A stretch of DNA of 64,000 nucleotides from an uncultured Candidatus Saccharibacteria bacterium (GTDB lineage: Bacteria > Patescibacteriota > Saccharimonadia > Saccharimonadales > Saccharimonadaceae). Position 1 is the first letter of the stretch, and each line of letters starts with the position of its first letter. Below are positions 33,575-42,013 of the stretch, in pieces. Made by a program: the position numbers and the translations under genes. Below the pieces are notes generated by a model that saw only the letters and a list, made by a program, of their open reading frames with translations, was not told the DNA's origin and made no database searches. Location: positions 1-64,000 of the forward strand of contig CAMIHP010000007.1 of the NCBI GenBank assembly GCA_946222005.1. Direction: 5' to 3'.

Positions 33575-34957
33575 CTAGGCATAGAGCTTATCCCGGATGT
33601 CAGCGACTTGCTCACGGATGAGGTAGTCAAGCTTGATGGACTTTTCGATTTTTTCGACTGAATGGATGGCGGTAGTATGGTCTTTGCGGCCCAGCTCATT
33701 AGCAATTTGTGGGAAGCTCATGTGAAGCTCGCTGCGCAGTAAATACATGGCAATCTGCCGCGGCACAACGATATGTTTAGCCCGCTTAGCACCACAGATT
33801 TCTTTGCTGTCGATCTGGAAATGGCGGGCAGTCTTGTCGATAATCTGCTTGGCGGTGAGATGCTGAGGGCGACTGCGCCGGACATTACCAAGCAAACCCT
33901 CTGCTGTCATCACATCAGGGGCAACGCCGCGCATTTCGGCATAGGCAAGGAGCTGGTTGAGCGCACCCTCGAGCTCGCGGATGTTTGTCTTGACGTTCTT
34001 GGCAAGGTATTCCACGGTGTCGCGCTCAAGTGTCACGCCAGCGAAGCTCGCTTTGGTCTCGACGATCGCGCAGCGCGTCTCGAAGTCTGGCATTTGGATA
34101 TCGATCGCCATCCCCCACTCAAAGCGGCTGCGCAAGCGCTCCGTTAGGGTAGGGATACTATGCGGCGGCTTGTCGCTACCGATGATAATTTGCTTGTTGG
34201 CTTGGTGGAGGGCATTGAAGGTGTGAAAGAACTCCTCCTGAGTCTTCTCGCGCCCAGCAATGAACTGCATATCGTCGACGATCAGTACATCAACATTACG
34301 GTACCGGTCAGAAAAGCCAGCCTTTTTGAAGCGGATTGACTCAATAAATTCTTTGACAAACGTCTCCGAGCTCAGGTAGGCGACCTTCTTGCTTGGGTTG
34401 CGCGCAAGGATCTCGTTACCCACCGCTTGGATGAGGTGTGTCTTACCGAGGCCCACGCCACCGTAGATGAAGAGGGGATTATACTTCGTACCAGGGCTAT
34501 GTGCGACTGCTTGGCAGGCGGTGTAGGCGAGGTCGTTGCTCGAGCCAACGATGAAATTCTGGAAGGTATAGCGCGCATTGAGGCTGGTTGCTGGTGTGGT
34601 AGAGCTAGAGTGTGATGAGGTAGTTGGCTTACTAATGAGCGCCACCGCTCGTTCCTCGACGTGGTCGGCTGGCTGGCCAGTGGTTTCGCGGCTAATCACA
34701 GTGCGTTTTTTGCCGTGTTTGTTTACCACGTAGGCGATGCGTGACACCTCCACACCACTGTGCTGAAGCGCTTCTTTGACGATGCTATCATAGCGCACCT
34801 CAAACTGACGAATCGCAAAGATATTCGCCACGCCAATGGTAATCACCCCATCTTTGTTGCTGAGCATCTCGGTATTGGCAAACCACGTCGAAAAAATGCC
34901 GCTTGGTATCGACACTTCAATCTCACCCAAAACACTCTTCCACAGGCTGTGGTACAC
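33575..34957 (-). CDS. dnaA: Chromosomal replication initiator DnaA
   Basis: 460-residue AAA+ initiator. Domain I starts VYHSLWKSVLGEIEVSIPSG; the AAA+ domain has NPLFIYGGVGLGKTHLIQAV (Walker A) and VDVLIVDDMQFIAG (Walker B); domain IV carries the DnaA signature GRKDHTTAIHSVEKIEK that reads the box. The start codon is GTG with AAGGAG about 14 bases ahead. CCACAGGCTGTGG, overlapping the first codons, is a perfect palindrome resembling two DnaA half-boxes and may serve autoregulation. Divergent from rpmH across the main origin gap. Confidence 0.98.
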   Translation of the reverse strand: MYHSLWKSVLGEIEVSIPSGIFSTWFANTEMLSNKDGVITIGVANIFAIRQFEVRYDSIVKEALQHSGVEVSRIAYVVNKHGKKRTVISRETTGQPADHVEERAVALISKPTTSSHSSSTTPATSLNARYTFQNFIVGSSNDLAYTACQAVAHSPGTKYNPLFIYGGVGLGKTHLIQAVGNEILARNPSKKVAYLSSETFVKEFIESIRFKKAGFSDRYRNVDVLIVDDMQFIAGREKTQEEFFHTFNALHQANKQIIIGSDKPPHSIPTLTERLRSRFEWGMAIDIQMPDFETRCAIVETKASFAGVTLERDTVEYLAKNVKTNIRELEGALNQLLAYAEMRGVAPDVMTAEGLLGNVRRSRPQHLTAKQIIDKTARHFQIDSKEICGAKRAKHIVVPRQIAMYLLRSELHMSFPQIANELGRKDHTTAIHSVEKIEKSIKLDYLIREQVADIRDKLYA

Positions 34958-35230
34958 TGGCTTTTGCTACTCCTTGTTTGTTATACAATGACTCTTTTTA
35001 GTATAAGAAAAAACCGACTTTTCCACAACCGTGAGAAATACAACAACGGGGTAAACCCGAAAAGAACAACAGGGGTGAAGTTTTTCCACAAAAATGTATT
35101 ACCTCTGTTAAAGTGTGGATAACTCGCGAACAAATGTGGATAAACAATTTGGCTATGCTTATGACGGAGGTTGCTCGGAGCACAAAATCCACCAAGCGAG
35201 TGAAAAGTTGAAAGATCGTGGGCAATCGCG
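34958..35230. other. oriC: oriC part 2: dnaA-rpmH gap with DnaA boxes
   Basis: Four DnaA boxes: TTTTCCACA at 35019-35027 and 35082-35090, and two perfect TGTGGATAA at 35114-35122 and 35135-35143. An AT-rich stretch (34981-35015) lies on the dnaA side and could be the unwinding element. Both the dnaA and rpmH promoters are within or next to it. Confidence 0.85.
35000..35028 (-). promoter_or_regulatory. dnaA promoter overlapping a DnaA box
   Basis: Minus strand TTGTGG, 17-base spacer, TATACT (35005-35000). The -35 hexamer lies inside the DnaA box at 35019-35027, which would let DnaA repress its own gene. Predicted start 34993 gives a 36-base leader with AAGGAG. Confidence 0.6.
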
Positions 35231-35236
35231 TATAAT
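35208..35236 (+). promoter_or_regulatory. rpmH promoter, full sigma-70 type
   Basis: TTGAAA (35208-35213), 17-base spacer, TATAAT (35231-35236). Predicted start 35243, three bases before the rpmH ATG: a nearly leaderless mRNA for an abundant ribosomal protein. Confidence 0.85.
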
Positions 35237-35245
35237 AGCAATGAT

Positions 35246-35386
35246 ATGCCAAAACGAACTCACCAACCACACACTCGTCATCGTGCTCGGACGCACGGGT
35301 TTCGGGCACGGATTGCCACCAAGGCAGGCCGCAATGTGCTCAAGCGCCGCCGCGCCAAGGGTCGCGCTCGCCTCGCACTCTCGTAG
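35246..35386 (+). CDS. rpmH: 50S ribosomal protein L34
   Basis: A 46-residue, very basic protein starting MPKRTHQPHTRHRARTHGFR and ending RRRAKGRARLALS. The sequence T(K/H)QPxxRxRxRxHGFRxR followed by GRxVLxxRRxKGRxxL is the L34 signature, only a few substitutions from the common form. It is the first gene of the rpmH-rnpA-yidC-jag cluster next to oriC. No Shine-Dalgarno; the ATG is three bases from the predicted transcription start. A terminator-like hairpin follows 20 bases after the stop. Confidence 0.97.
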   Translation: MPKRTHQPHTRHRARTHGFRARIATKAGRNVLKRRRAKGRARLALS

Positions 35387-35407
35387 TGAGATGATAGCAA
35401 AATGACG

Positions 35408-35437
35408 AAAATAACCCACTGCTTGGTGGGTTATTTT
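35408..35437 (+). terminator. Terminator between rpmH and rnpA
   Basis: A 12-base stem AAAATAACCCAC / GTGGGTTATTTT with a 6-base loop, ending in T-rich sequence. It would make rpmH a single-gene transcript, with rnpA starting from its own promoter. Confidence 0.85.
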
Positions 35438-35461
35438 ATCTCTGCTTGCGGGCAGATTTGC

Positions 35462-35467
35462 TATAAT
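35462..35467 (+). promoter_or_regulatory. Leaderless promoter of rnpA, -10 element
   Basis: TTTGCTATAAT, extended -10; predicted start 35474 is the A of the chosen rnpA ATG. Confidence 0.8.
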
Positions 35468-35473
35468 ACAGAT

Positions 35474-35860
35474 ATGTTACAGCAACGATATCGGTTTCAT
35501 GGCTATGGTGGGCTGCGCTATTTGTATCGCCATGCCAGTGCTGAGCGATCGCGTTTGCTAACCGTCAAGTACGTGGCCAATCGCCGTCGGCGCATGCCAC
35601 GCATTGCCGTGGTGGTGAGCAAAAAGGTGCACAAATCTGCGGTGGGGCGCAACCGCATTCGCCGCCGCGTCTACGAGATTCTGCGCCAGCACGTACCGCA
35701 CTTTACAGGGGTGTATGACGTTGCGCTCATCATTACCTCAAGCGAGGTGCTTGTCACACCGCACGATGAGCTAGTGCTGGTAGTGACAAATCTGCTTGTA
35801 CGAGCTGGCATTTGCCCTGGCGACGCAACGCCAAGCGATGAAAGAGATAAGGCAGAATAA
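35474..35860 (+). CDS. rnpA: Ribonuclease P protein component
   Basis: 128-residue basic protein that with the P RNA removes tRNA 5' leaders. Start MLQQRYRFHGYGGLRYLY; the RNR motif KSAVGRNRIRRRVYEILR is diagnostic, preceded by MPRIAVVVSKKVHKSA. An in-frame upstream start at 35402 would place a terminator hairpin inside the gene and is rejected. The promoter predicts a leaderless mRNA. Confidence 0.95.
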   Translation: MLQQRYRFHGYGGLRYLYRHASAERSRLLTVKYVANRRRRMPRIAVVVSKKVHKSAVGRNRIRRRVYEILRQHVPHFTGVYDVALIITSSEVLVTPHDELVLVVTNLLVRAGICPGDATPSDERDKAE

Positions 35861-36143
35861 AATCTTATATCCTCTCAGTCTTCTTTGCGCGATCTACTTC
35901 ATAGTGCTTTGAGTCAAATCAATGCCAAATAGTTCTGTATAAACAGTGGAGGCTAGAACTCAAAACATTTATACAAAATCTTTTCTTATCATTCTATACC
36001 AATGAAGGGCAAGCTAGGTGAGTGTTCTTTTCTAAGGTTATAAATACTCTTATATGTAGTATTGGCAGTAGTGTATCGCATATATCAACGATTGATTTCC
36101 AAAAAATACTTCGCCACAATTCATCTTCCGTGGCCACCTATGA
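35861..36143. other. Intergenic region before yidC, no gene seen
   Basis: About 280 AT-rich bases. The yidC frame is open upstream to 36022 but the extra residues are unlike the family. No repeat or hairpin stands out. Confidence 0.5.
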
Positions 36144-36149
36144 TACAAT
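36144..36149 (+). promoter_or_regulatory. yidC promoter, -10 element
   Basis: TGATACAAT; predicted start 36156, and a 16-base leader with GGAG six bases ahead of the ATG at 36172. Confidence 0.6.
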
Positions 36150-36171
36150 AAATGCAGTAATCGGAGTCAAT

Positions 36172-37092
36172 ATGTTTGAGACAATAATTTTACAGCCCAT
36201 TTTTAACGCACTTTTGCTCATCTATAGTATCATCCCTGGTGGTGACTTTGGTGTGGCGGTGATTATCTTTACGGTCATCATCCGCTTTTTGCTCTATCCA
36301 CTGCTCAAGCGGCAACTCCACCAGAGCAAACAGATGCGCAAGATGCAGCCTGAGCTGGCCAAGATCAAGAAAGCGGCTAATGGTAACCGCCAAGTAGAGG
36401 CAATGCAGCAGATGGAGCTGTATAAGAAGTACGGTATCAAGCCATTTCGCTCGATCCTCCTGCTCTTTATTCAGATTCCGATCTTTATCGGCCTCTACCA
36501 GGTGATCATGATCATCTCGCTTCACCGCGACCAAGTGGCACGCTACATCTACGAGCCGCTTAAGAATATCGATGCCATCAAGACGATCATTCACCACCCT
36601 GAGCAGTTTAATCACACCATGCTGGGCTTTATCGACCTCACTAAGGTAGCGCTTGGCAAGGATGGCATTGTCTGGCCGCTTCTCGCTCTCGCAATCATCT
36701 CAGCTCTCACCCAGTATGTGATGACTAAGCAAACCATGCCAACTGGCAAGAGTACCAAGCGTTTCCGCGACATCATGAAAGAGACGGCCGCTGGCAAAGA
36801 GGCCGACCCCGCCGAGATGAACGCCGCAATGATGCGCAATATGGCGAAGTTTATGCCAGTGATGATGTTTATGATCATGATGGGCTTGCCAGGGGCGTTG
36901 GCGCTCTACTACACGGCGTCCAACTTAGTAGCGGTGGCGCAGCAGTCGTATCTCCTCCGCAAAGATAAACAAGAGCTTGAAGCAATTGCCGATGAAGTAG
37001 ATATTACAACGCCTGCCAAGAAAAAAACGACGAAAAAGCGCGCCAAAGCAGCTACAGAAGCCAACATCACACGCATCAAAGCCAAAGAATAA
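36172..37092 (+). CDS. yidC: Membrane protein insertase YidC/Oxa1
   Basis: 306 residues; inserts membrane proteins alone or with SecYEG. Start MFETIILQPIFNALLLIYSI, then IIFTVIIRFLLYPLLKRQLHQS, KYGIKPFRSILLLFIQIPIF and a late LPGALALYYTASNLVAVAQQ: the five-helix core of the short Gram-positive form without the large periplasmic domain. A basic tail (AKKKTTKKRAKAATEANI) resembles ribosome-binding tails. No lipobox cysteine at the start. jag follows after 17 bases. Confidence 0.95.
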   Translation: MFETIILQPIFNALLLIYSIIPGGDFGVAVIIFTVIIRFLLYPLLKRQLHQSKQMRKMQPELAKIKKAANGNRQVEAMQQMELYKKYGIKPFRSILLLFIQIPIFIGLYQVIMIISLHRDQVARYIYEPLKNIDAIKTIIHHPEQFNHTMLGFIDLTKVALGKDGIVWPLLALAIISALTQYVMTKQTMPTGKSTKRFRDIMKETAAGKEADPAEMNAAMMRNMAKFMPVMMFMIMMGLPGALALYYTASNLVAVAQQSYLLRKDKQELEAIADEVDITTPAKKKTTKKRAKAATEANITRIKAKE

Positions 37093-37109
37093 CAGAGGAG
37101 GAGAACCCG

Positions 37110-37574
37110 ATGGATCGATACCAATCAGTAACATTTGCCCGAGAATATCTCCAGAACATCATCTCATTTTTTGGCGAAAATATTGCGGTATCGGGTGAGG
37201 ACGATGGCGAGGTGATGACACTTCGGGTAGAGTCGTCAGACATCAATAGTATTTTGATTGGCCGCGGGGCAGAGACGTTGCGGGCACTGCAATATATTGT
37301 TTCGTCGGCACTGCGGGCGCAGCATGCAGCTATAGTGCGCGTGAGTGTTGATATTGCCGACTACAAAAAGCAGCACGAGGAAAAGATTGCCGACAAAGCG
37401 CGGGGCTGGATCGAGCGTGTGCGTGCAACTGGTGAGCCCTACACCGCTCACCTCAACCCAGCCGATCGGCGCATCGTTCACCAAGTCGCCGCCGACGCAG
37501 CGGGCATCACGACCATCTCCGAAGGCGAAGGCCGCGAGCGCCATGTGATTATCCAGCTGGAAGAGGCTAAGTAA
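37110..37574 (+). CDS. jag: Jag/KhpB RNA-binding protein (KH and R3H domains)
   Basis: 154 residues. A KH-II domain (NSILIGRGAETLRALQYIVS) is followed by an R3H domain (LNPADRRIVHQVAADAAGI, then GEGRERHVIIQLEEAK). Jag/KhpB binds RNA and in Gram-positives influences cell elongation and division; it is usually next to yidC, as here. The N-terminal Jag domain of longer homologues is absent. A GAGGAGGAGAA site lies before the ATG. Confidence 0.93.
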   Translation: MDRYQSVTFAREYLQNIISFFGENIAVSGEDDGEVMTLRVESSDINSILIGRGAETLRALQYIVSSALRAQHAAIVRVSVDIADYKKQHEEKIADKARGWIERVRATGEPYTAHLNPADRRIVHQVAADAAGITTISEGEGRERHVIIQLEEAK

Positions 37575-37596
37575 AAGCTACGCTACGATACATCTT

Positions 37597-37622
37597 ATAA
37601 CCGGTCAGTGATGGCCGGTTAT
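37597..37622 (+). terminator. Hairpin terminator after jag
   Basis: Stem ATAACCGG / CCGGTTAT with a 10-base loop, then TGTTTG. The T run is short, so termination strength is uncertain. Confidence 0.65.
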
Positions 37623-37714
37623 GTTTGTAATATATGATGCTACTACTTTATAATGATGTGCTCATTCTTGGGTCCACTCTACTGTTTTTAATAAAACGTG
37701 ATACGAAGCAGAGG

Positions 37715-37738
37715 TAGGGTATTATTAATTATACCCTA
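37715..37738. repeat. Inverted repeat in the jag-GT4 gap
   Basis: Perfect 8-base arms TAGGGTAT / ATACCCTA around TATTAATT. It could be an operator or a weak hairpin; no T run follows. Confidence 0.5.
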
Positions 37739-37835
37739 TCCAAACAAGGCAAGAAAAAATTGACTTACACTAAGGTAAATGAGACCTTATAATTCTAGCG
37801 TCATAACTACTCAAGACTAGCTATAAATAAATCGA

Positions 37836-38939
37836 TTATGATTGCCGCAACGCTCGCTCATACACCGCCAACGTTTCCTTGCCGCAGCGCTCCCACGAGT
37901 AGCGGGCAGCTTGGGCTTTGCCTTTGACGATGAGCTCGCGACGGCGAGCTGGCTGGCTGAGGACGCGGTCGATTGCGCTCGCAATGGCATCGACGTCGAG
38001 TGGGTCGAAGTACTCGGCAGCATCGCCCAAAATCTCGGGCATGCACGAGGTATTGCTGGATATAACAGGGGTCGTACCATACGCCATCGTCTCTAGTGGT
38101 GGCAAGCCAAATCCTTCCATTAATGATGGAAAGACGTATGCCTCAGCTTTGTTAAGTAGCCAATCACGCTGCCCATCGGGGATGAACCCAGTGAAGTGGA
38201 TATTGTGGTAGCCCCGCTGCCGGTAGTAGGCTTGGTTGCGCTTGGTGTCTTCATTCATCCGCCCCACAAATACCAGGCCAAGGTCGGGCCAGCGGCTTAG
38301 CAGTTGCTGATGTGCGGCTGCGAGGCGCCGCAGATTTTTATAATCAGGCTGCTGCCCAACGTAGATAATAAACCGCTTGAAGGGGAGGTCGATATACGGC
38401 GTGAGCTGCCCAGGATGTGCCTCGCCCGCCTCGTAGATGACCGAGATTTTGCTATCGGGGATCTTGGTAAAGTCCTGGTATTCTTGCTTGGTCGTCTGAG
38501 AAATAGTGATGATGTGTTCGCTCGTGCGGGCGATCCGCCGAAACACCCAGCGCCCCACCAATTGCTTAAGATGAAACACCAGCCAATTTTTGTCGGAATT
38601 ATACGTCTTAAGGAGGGTCATATCGTGCACCGTTGTGACATGCTTACCTCTGTAAAAGACCGGTTGCTGCGGCATGCAAAAATGTACTAAGTCGGGCTCT
38701 AGCTCATCTAGGTAGCGCCGGAAGCCAAGTTGCTCCGCTAGCGAATAGTTAGCAAAGTCGACCGTACGGATGGTGAAGTTAGGGTTGTGTGGCTGCCAGT
38801 AGTCGCGGTCCTTAGTAGGAACGAGGACGCTATAGCGGTTGGTTGTATCAAGCCGCTCCAGCTGCTCGAGCAGCTTCACGACATATGTGCCCGTGCCAGA
38901 ATTGATCACGCGGGCGTCGATTGCAATATGAAAACTCAT
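37836..38939 (-). CDS. Glycosyltransferase family 4
   Basis: 367 residues, GT-B fold. N-terminal MSFHIAIDARVINSGTGTYV, then KFIPDSK-like acceptor region and the donor half with FIIYVGQQPDYKNLRRLAAA, VFPSLMEGFGLPPLETMAYG (the E-x7-E nucleotide-sugar motif) and GDAAEYFDPLDVDAIASAID. Likely adds a sugar to a surface glycan; donor unknown. It opens the minus-strand side of the glycan locus as a single gene, with a predicted leader of one base. Confidence 0.92.
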   Translation of the reverse strand: MSFHIAIDARVINSGTGTYVVKLLEQLERLDTTNRYSVLVPTKDRDYWQPHNPNFTIRTVDFANYSLAEQLGFRRYLDELEPDLVHFCMPQQPVFYRGKHVTTVHDMTLLKTYNSDKNWLVFHLKQLVGRWVFRRIARTSEHIITISQTTKQEYQDFTKIPDSKISVIYEAGEAHPGQLTPYIDLPFKRFIIYVGQQPDYKNLRRLAAAHQQLLSRWPDLGLVFVGRMNEDTKRNQAYYRQRGYHNIHFTGFIPDGQRDWLLNKAEAYVFPSLMEGFGLPPLETMAYGTTPVISSNTSCMPEILGDAAEYFDPLDVDAIASAIDRVLSQPARRRELIVKGKAQAARYSWERCGKETLAVYERALRQS

Positions 38940-38946
38940 ACTTTCT

Positions 38947-38952
38947 AGTATA
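38947..38952 (-). promoter_or_regulatory. Leaderless promoter of the GT4 gene, -10 element
   Basis: Minus strand TGTATACT; predicted start 38940, one base ahead of the ATG. Confidence 0.7.
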
Positions 38953-39033
38953 CAGCTCCTGTACCGAAAGCGCCAGATGAGCGAGGGTGTGTCAAGGGAG
39001 AATAATGGTAGCCCAAACTCTGCATAAAAGTGC

Positions 39034-39039
39034 TATAAT
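39034..39039 (+). promoter_or_regulatory. Promoter of the cupin gene, -10 element
   Basis: TGCTATAAT, predicted start 39046, 11-base leader without Shine-Dalgarno. Confidence 0.7.
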
Positions 39040-39056
39040 ACCCATATTATCGTAAT

Positions 39057-39578
39057 ATGATGGAATTACCGCAACACATAGCAGTCCAGACGAATCTGGC
39101 GCAGATAGAATATATTCTTCACCAGGCAGGCTACCACATCACCGAGACAGATAGCCAGCGGCCATGGGGTGGGTTTGTTTGTATTGATCCAGCGCAGGCA
39201 GGGCAGTTTGCGGTGGATTTCTTTGCGGCCTCGGGGGTAGAGACCAAGGATGAAGTCGATGCGCCGCTTAGCCCCAAAATTCTCTTTGTCCGGCCAGGAA
39301 CGCGCCTGAGCTGGCAATATCATCATCGACGAGCGGAGCTGTGGCGGTTTCTCACCGCTGGTGCGTATTATTGCAGTATGAGCGACGAGCTACCACCTCA
39401 GCCAACATTAGCCCAGGCAGGCGATATCGTGAGGTTGGCGGCAGGGGAGCGCCACCGTGCTTGCGGTGACGCTCAGCACCCAACGATCATTGCTGAGCTC
39501 TGGCAACACACCGACTCAGCGCACCCATCAACAGAGGATGATATTGTGCGGGTGGCGGATGATTACCAGCGTCAATAG
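39057..39578 (+). CDS. Cupin related to type II mannose-6-phosphate isomerase
   Basis: 173 residues matching the C-terminal isomerase cupin of ManC-type proteins: RPWGGFVCI, FVRPGTRLSWQYHHRRAELW, then GDIVRLAAGERHRACG and IIAELWQHTDSAH with EDDIVRVADDYQR at the end. It would interconvert mannose-6-P and fructose-6-P, feeding GDP-mannose. It stands alone, without the nucleotidyltransferase half. The family lysine and histidine context (usually LSLQ-HHHR) is slightly altered (LSWQYHHRR). A second ATG directly follows the first. Confidence 0.8.
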   Translation: MMELPQHIAVQTNLAQIEYILHQAGYHITETDSQRPWGGFVCIDPAQAGQFAVDFFAASGVETKDEVDAPLSPKILFVRPGTRLSWQYHHRRAELWRFLTAGAYYCSMSDELPPQPTLAQAGDIVRLAAGERHRACGDAQHPTIIAELWQHTDSAHPSTEDDIVRVADDYQRQ

Positions 39579-39777
39579 TGGTTATAAGTGGATATTGAAT
39601 TGAGATTGCGACCTCTGAATGAGCGGGTCATCAAACAAGCAACTACTTATAATTTATCTAATTGGGATATTCTTGGTGCGATGAGGCTGAATTGATTCAA
39701 TATACGGTATTTTTGAGGATCGGATGCAGCATAGTGTAGCCATAATGCATCGTTAGAGCTTATTGTAAGTAAAAGTC

Positions 39778-40200
39778 TCATCTCTCCGTTGTTCGAAAAA
39801 CAACACGATCATACAAACAATAATTCCACACCAGCGATGTACCAGTGGCAATGATTTTTGCAAGCAGCAGCACAAGTGGCTCGGCATGAATAACAGATGA
39901 CAGGATAGGCGAAGCGCAGAAAATAACCGCATTTTGCAGCCCCCACAAACCCGTCAGAGTGACAACAACAAACAAGATCAGTTGCCGGCGCACATCACCC
40001 TGAGCACGAAAAGTGTACGACTTATTAGCAAAAAAGCTAAAGATAAAGGCCGTGCCTGTCGATACTGTATTGGCCGCGAGCTTTGGCAAGCCAAGCGCGG
40101 TGAGCTCAAACAGCAAGCCAATATCGATCGCCGTATTAATCCCACCAACCAGCGCAAACCGCAGCAACTTACCGCTGTTATTTGCGATGACGAGCCTCAC
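39778..40200 (-). CDS. GtrA-like membrane protein
   Basis: About 141 residues, four membrane helices: KLLRFALVGGINTAIDIGLL, NTVSTGTAFIFSFFANKSYTF, ILFVVVTLTGLWGLQNAVIF, LLAKIIATGTSLVWNYCLYD. The GtrA family is linked to flipping or presenting lipid-linked sugars and often pairs with a GtrB-type GT2, the preceding gene. The longest frame begins at 40269, but GTG at 40200 has GAGGAG 5 bases ahead and is preferred; it overlaps the GT2 gene by 23 bases. Confidence 0.85.
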   Translation of the reverse strand: MRLVIANNSGKLLRFALVGGINTAIDIGLLFELTALGLPKLAANTVSTGTAFIFSFFANKSYTFRAQGDVRRQLILFVVVTLTGLWGLQNAVIFCASPILSSVIHAEPLVLLLAKIIATGTSLVWNYCLYDRVVFRTTER

Positions 40201-41125
40201 GATGCTCCTCAACGAGATAAGGTGGGCGCTGCTTCGTCTCGCTAAAAATCCGGGCGATGTATTCACCAATAACCCCCAGACTCAGCAACTGTACTCCACC
40301 AAGGAAGAGAATCACTGCCATGAGCGACGAATAGCCTGCACCGGTTGGCACACCAAACAGTGGTCGGATGAGTAGATAGAGGATATAGATCGAGGCCAAG
40401 AAGGCGATAAGGAAGCCTAGTACGGCCGAGATACGCAGTGGCGCGGTCGTAAAACTCGTGATGCCGTCAATGGCCAGGTTGATGAGTGTGCGCGGACTTT
40501 GCTTGATGGTGCCAGCAGCTCGTGGGTCGCGGTCGTAGAGAATCTCCTTTTTTTTGTAGCCCACCCAACTAAAGATCGCTTTGGTATTGCGCTGAGATTC
40601 GCGTAGCTGGGTGATGGCAGTGACACAGCGTTTGCTAAGTAAGCGGAAGTCACCCGTGTCGATCTGAACAGGAATATGCGTCGTACTCTGGAGGAGGCGG
40701 TAGTACCAAGCGGCAGTTTTTTTCTTGAGCCAGGTCTCGCCTGAGCGGCTTCGGCGCCGCGCGTACACATCATCATACCCTTGTTCCCATAGCTCAATCA
40801 TCTGCGGGATCAGCTCTGGTGGGTCTTGTAGGTCGGCATCAATTACCACGACAGCATCACCCGTGGCATGGTCGAAGCCAGCGAGCATAGCAGCTTCTTT
40901 ACCAAAGTTGCGCGAGAGATTGAGGTAGGCAATGGCGGGGTTGTGTTGCTGCTCGATCTGGATGAGCTCGAGCGTGTGATCCTGGCTGCCATCATTAATA
41001 AATAAGAATTCGAACTGGTAGCGCCGGCGATCGATACTGCGCTGCAGCGCCTCGAGCCGGGCAAACAGCTGTGGTAAAACAGCTGCTTCGTTGTAGGCAG
41101 GAATAAGAATGGTGATTGTTTTCAT
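40178..41125 (-). CDS. GtrB/ArnC-like polyprenyl-phosphate glycosyltransferase (GT2)
   Basis: 315 residues. A GT2 domain (ITILIPAYNEAAVLPQLFAR, VVVIDADLQDPPELIPQMIE, YKKKEILYDRDPRAAGTIKQ) precedes two membrane helices (FLIAFLASIYILYLLIRPLF, LMAVILFLGGVQLLSLGVIG), the layout of GtrB/ArnC/DPM-type enzymes that move a sugar onto undecaprenyl phosphate. It pairs with the GtrA gene that overlaps its end. The start lies 15 bases after sucD, so it belongs to the sucC-sucD operon. Confidence 0.9.
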   Translation of the reverse strand: MKTITILIPAYNEAAVLPQLFARLEALQRSIDRRRYQFEFLFINDGSQDHTLELIQIEQQHNPAIAYLNLSRNFGKEAAMLAGFDHATGDAVVVIDADLQDPPELIPQMIELWEQGYDDVYARRRSRSGETWLKKKTAAWYYRLLQSTTHIPVQIDTGDFRLLSKRCVTAITQLRESQRNTKAIFSWVGYKKKEILYDRDPRAAGTIKQSPRTLINLAIDGITSFTTAPLRISAVLGFLIAFLASIYILYLLIRPLFGVPTGAGYSSLMAVILFLGGVQLLSLGVIGEYIARIFSETKQRPPYLVEEHREARHRK

Positions 41126-41140
41126 CGTAGCCTTATTGTA

Positions 41141-42013
41141 TCACTTATTGGTTGGTATGAGCGCGATGAGCGACTGGATGGACGATGCCACCACTGCACC
41201 ACTGGCCTCGAGCCGTGCCGTCTTGGCCTGGGCCGATTCCAGCTCATTTGTGCCAAGGATTGCCCCAGCATGGCCCATCTGCACTCCAGATGGCGCACTG
41301 TGACCCGCAACGTAAGCATAGACTGGTTTGCTTATATGACGCTTAATATAATCCGCTGCGGCAACCTCGCTCGTGCCACCAATTTCACCGATCAGCACAA
41401 TCTGCTCTACCGCCGCATCTTGCTCAAACAACTGCAAGCAATCAATAAAGCTGCTGCCGCTAATCATATCACCACCAATTCCAATCACATAGCGCTGGCC
41501 AATCCCCGCCTGGGTAAGGAGGCTCATTGCTTCGTAGGTGAGGGTGCCACTGCGGCTGACGATGGCAGTGTGGCCCGGCGTGGCAAGCGCGGCAGGGATG
41601 ATGCCAAGGTTATGCACGCCAGGGATGAGAACGCCAGGGCAGTTGGGGCCGATCAAAATTGAAGAACTAGTTACCAGGCGTTGTTTTATATGCAACATAT
41701 CGTGGACAGGCACACCCTCGGTGATACTAATAATGAGTGGCACCTCTGCATCAATTGCTTCCATAATCGCTGCTTTGGCATAGGCTGCTGGTACAAAAAT
41801 GACGGAAATATCGACAGGCTGCTGCGCCTGAATCTCGCGAATCGTCCGGAAGACAGGCACGCCGTGTACCTCTGCGAATGATTGGTTGGGCGATGTGCCA
41901 CCGATGATGTGTGTACCACGTGCCAACATACGCTCGGTATGAAATGAGCCATGTTTGCCCGTTATGCCCTGGACGATAACATGCTTACCACGAAAGATAT
42001 CAGGAGTCATCAT
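41141..42013 (-). CDS. sucD: Succinyl-CoA ligase (ADP-forming) alpha subunit
   Basis: 290 residues. The CoA-binding start is VIVQGITGKHGSFHTERML; LIGPNCPGVLIPG and the phosphohistidine loop GVQMGHAGAILGTNELESAQ are conserved. With SucC it links succinyl-CoA cleavage to ATP or GTP formation. The loop before the catalytic His reads AGHSAPSG, where classic SucD has AG-x-TAP-x-G. The start overlaps the sucC stop (ATGA). Two other acyl-CoA ligases of this superfamily (malate, acetate) are similar, so the acid used is not certain. Confidence 0.88.
   Translation of the reverse strand: MMTPDIFRGKHVIVQGITGKHGSFHTERMLARGTHIIGGTSPNQSFAEVHGVPVFRTIREIQAQQPVDISVIFVPAAYAKAAIMEAIDAEVPLIISITEGVPVHDMLHIKQRLVTSSSILIGPNCPGVLIPGVHNLGIIPAALATPGHTAIVSRSGTLTYEAMSLLTQAGIGQRYVIGIGGDMISGSSFIDCLQLFEQDAAVEQIVLIGEIGGTSEVAAADYIKRHISKPVYAYVAGHSAPSGVQMGHAGAILGTNELESAQAKTARLEASGAVVASSIQSLIALIPTNK

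Noticed and set aside
35402..35473. Upstream extension of rnpA
   Set aside because: It would translate through the terminator hairpin and the -10 element; the family start is at 35474.
36022..36171. Upstream extension of yidC
   Set aside because: The added 50 residues are unlike YidC; a GGAG and -10 element fit the ATG at 36172.
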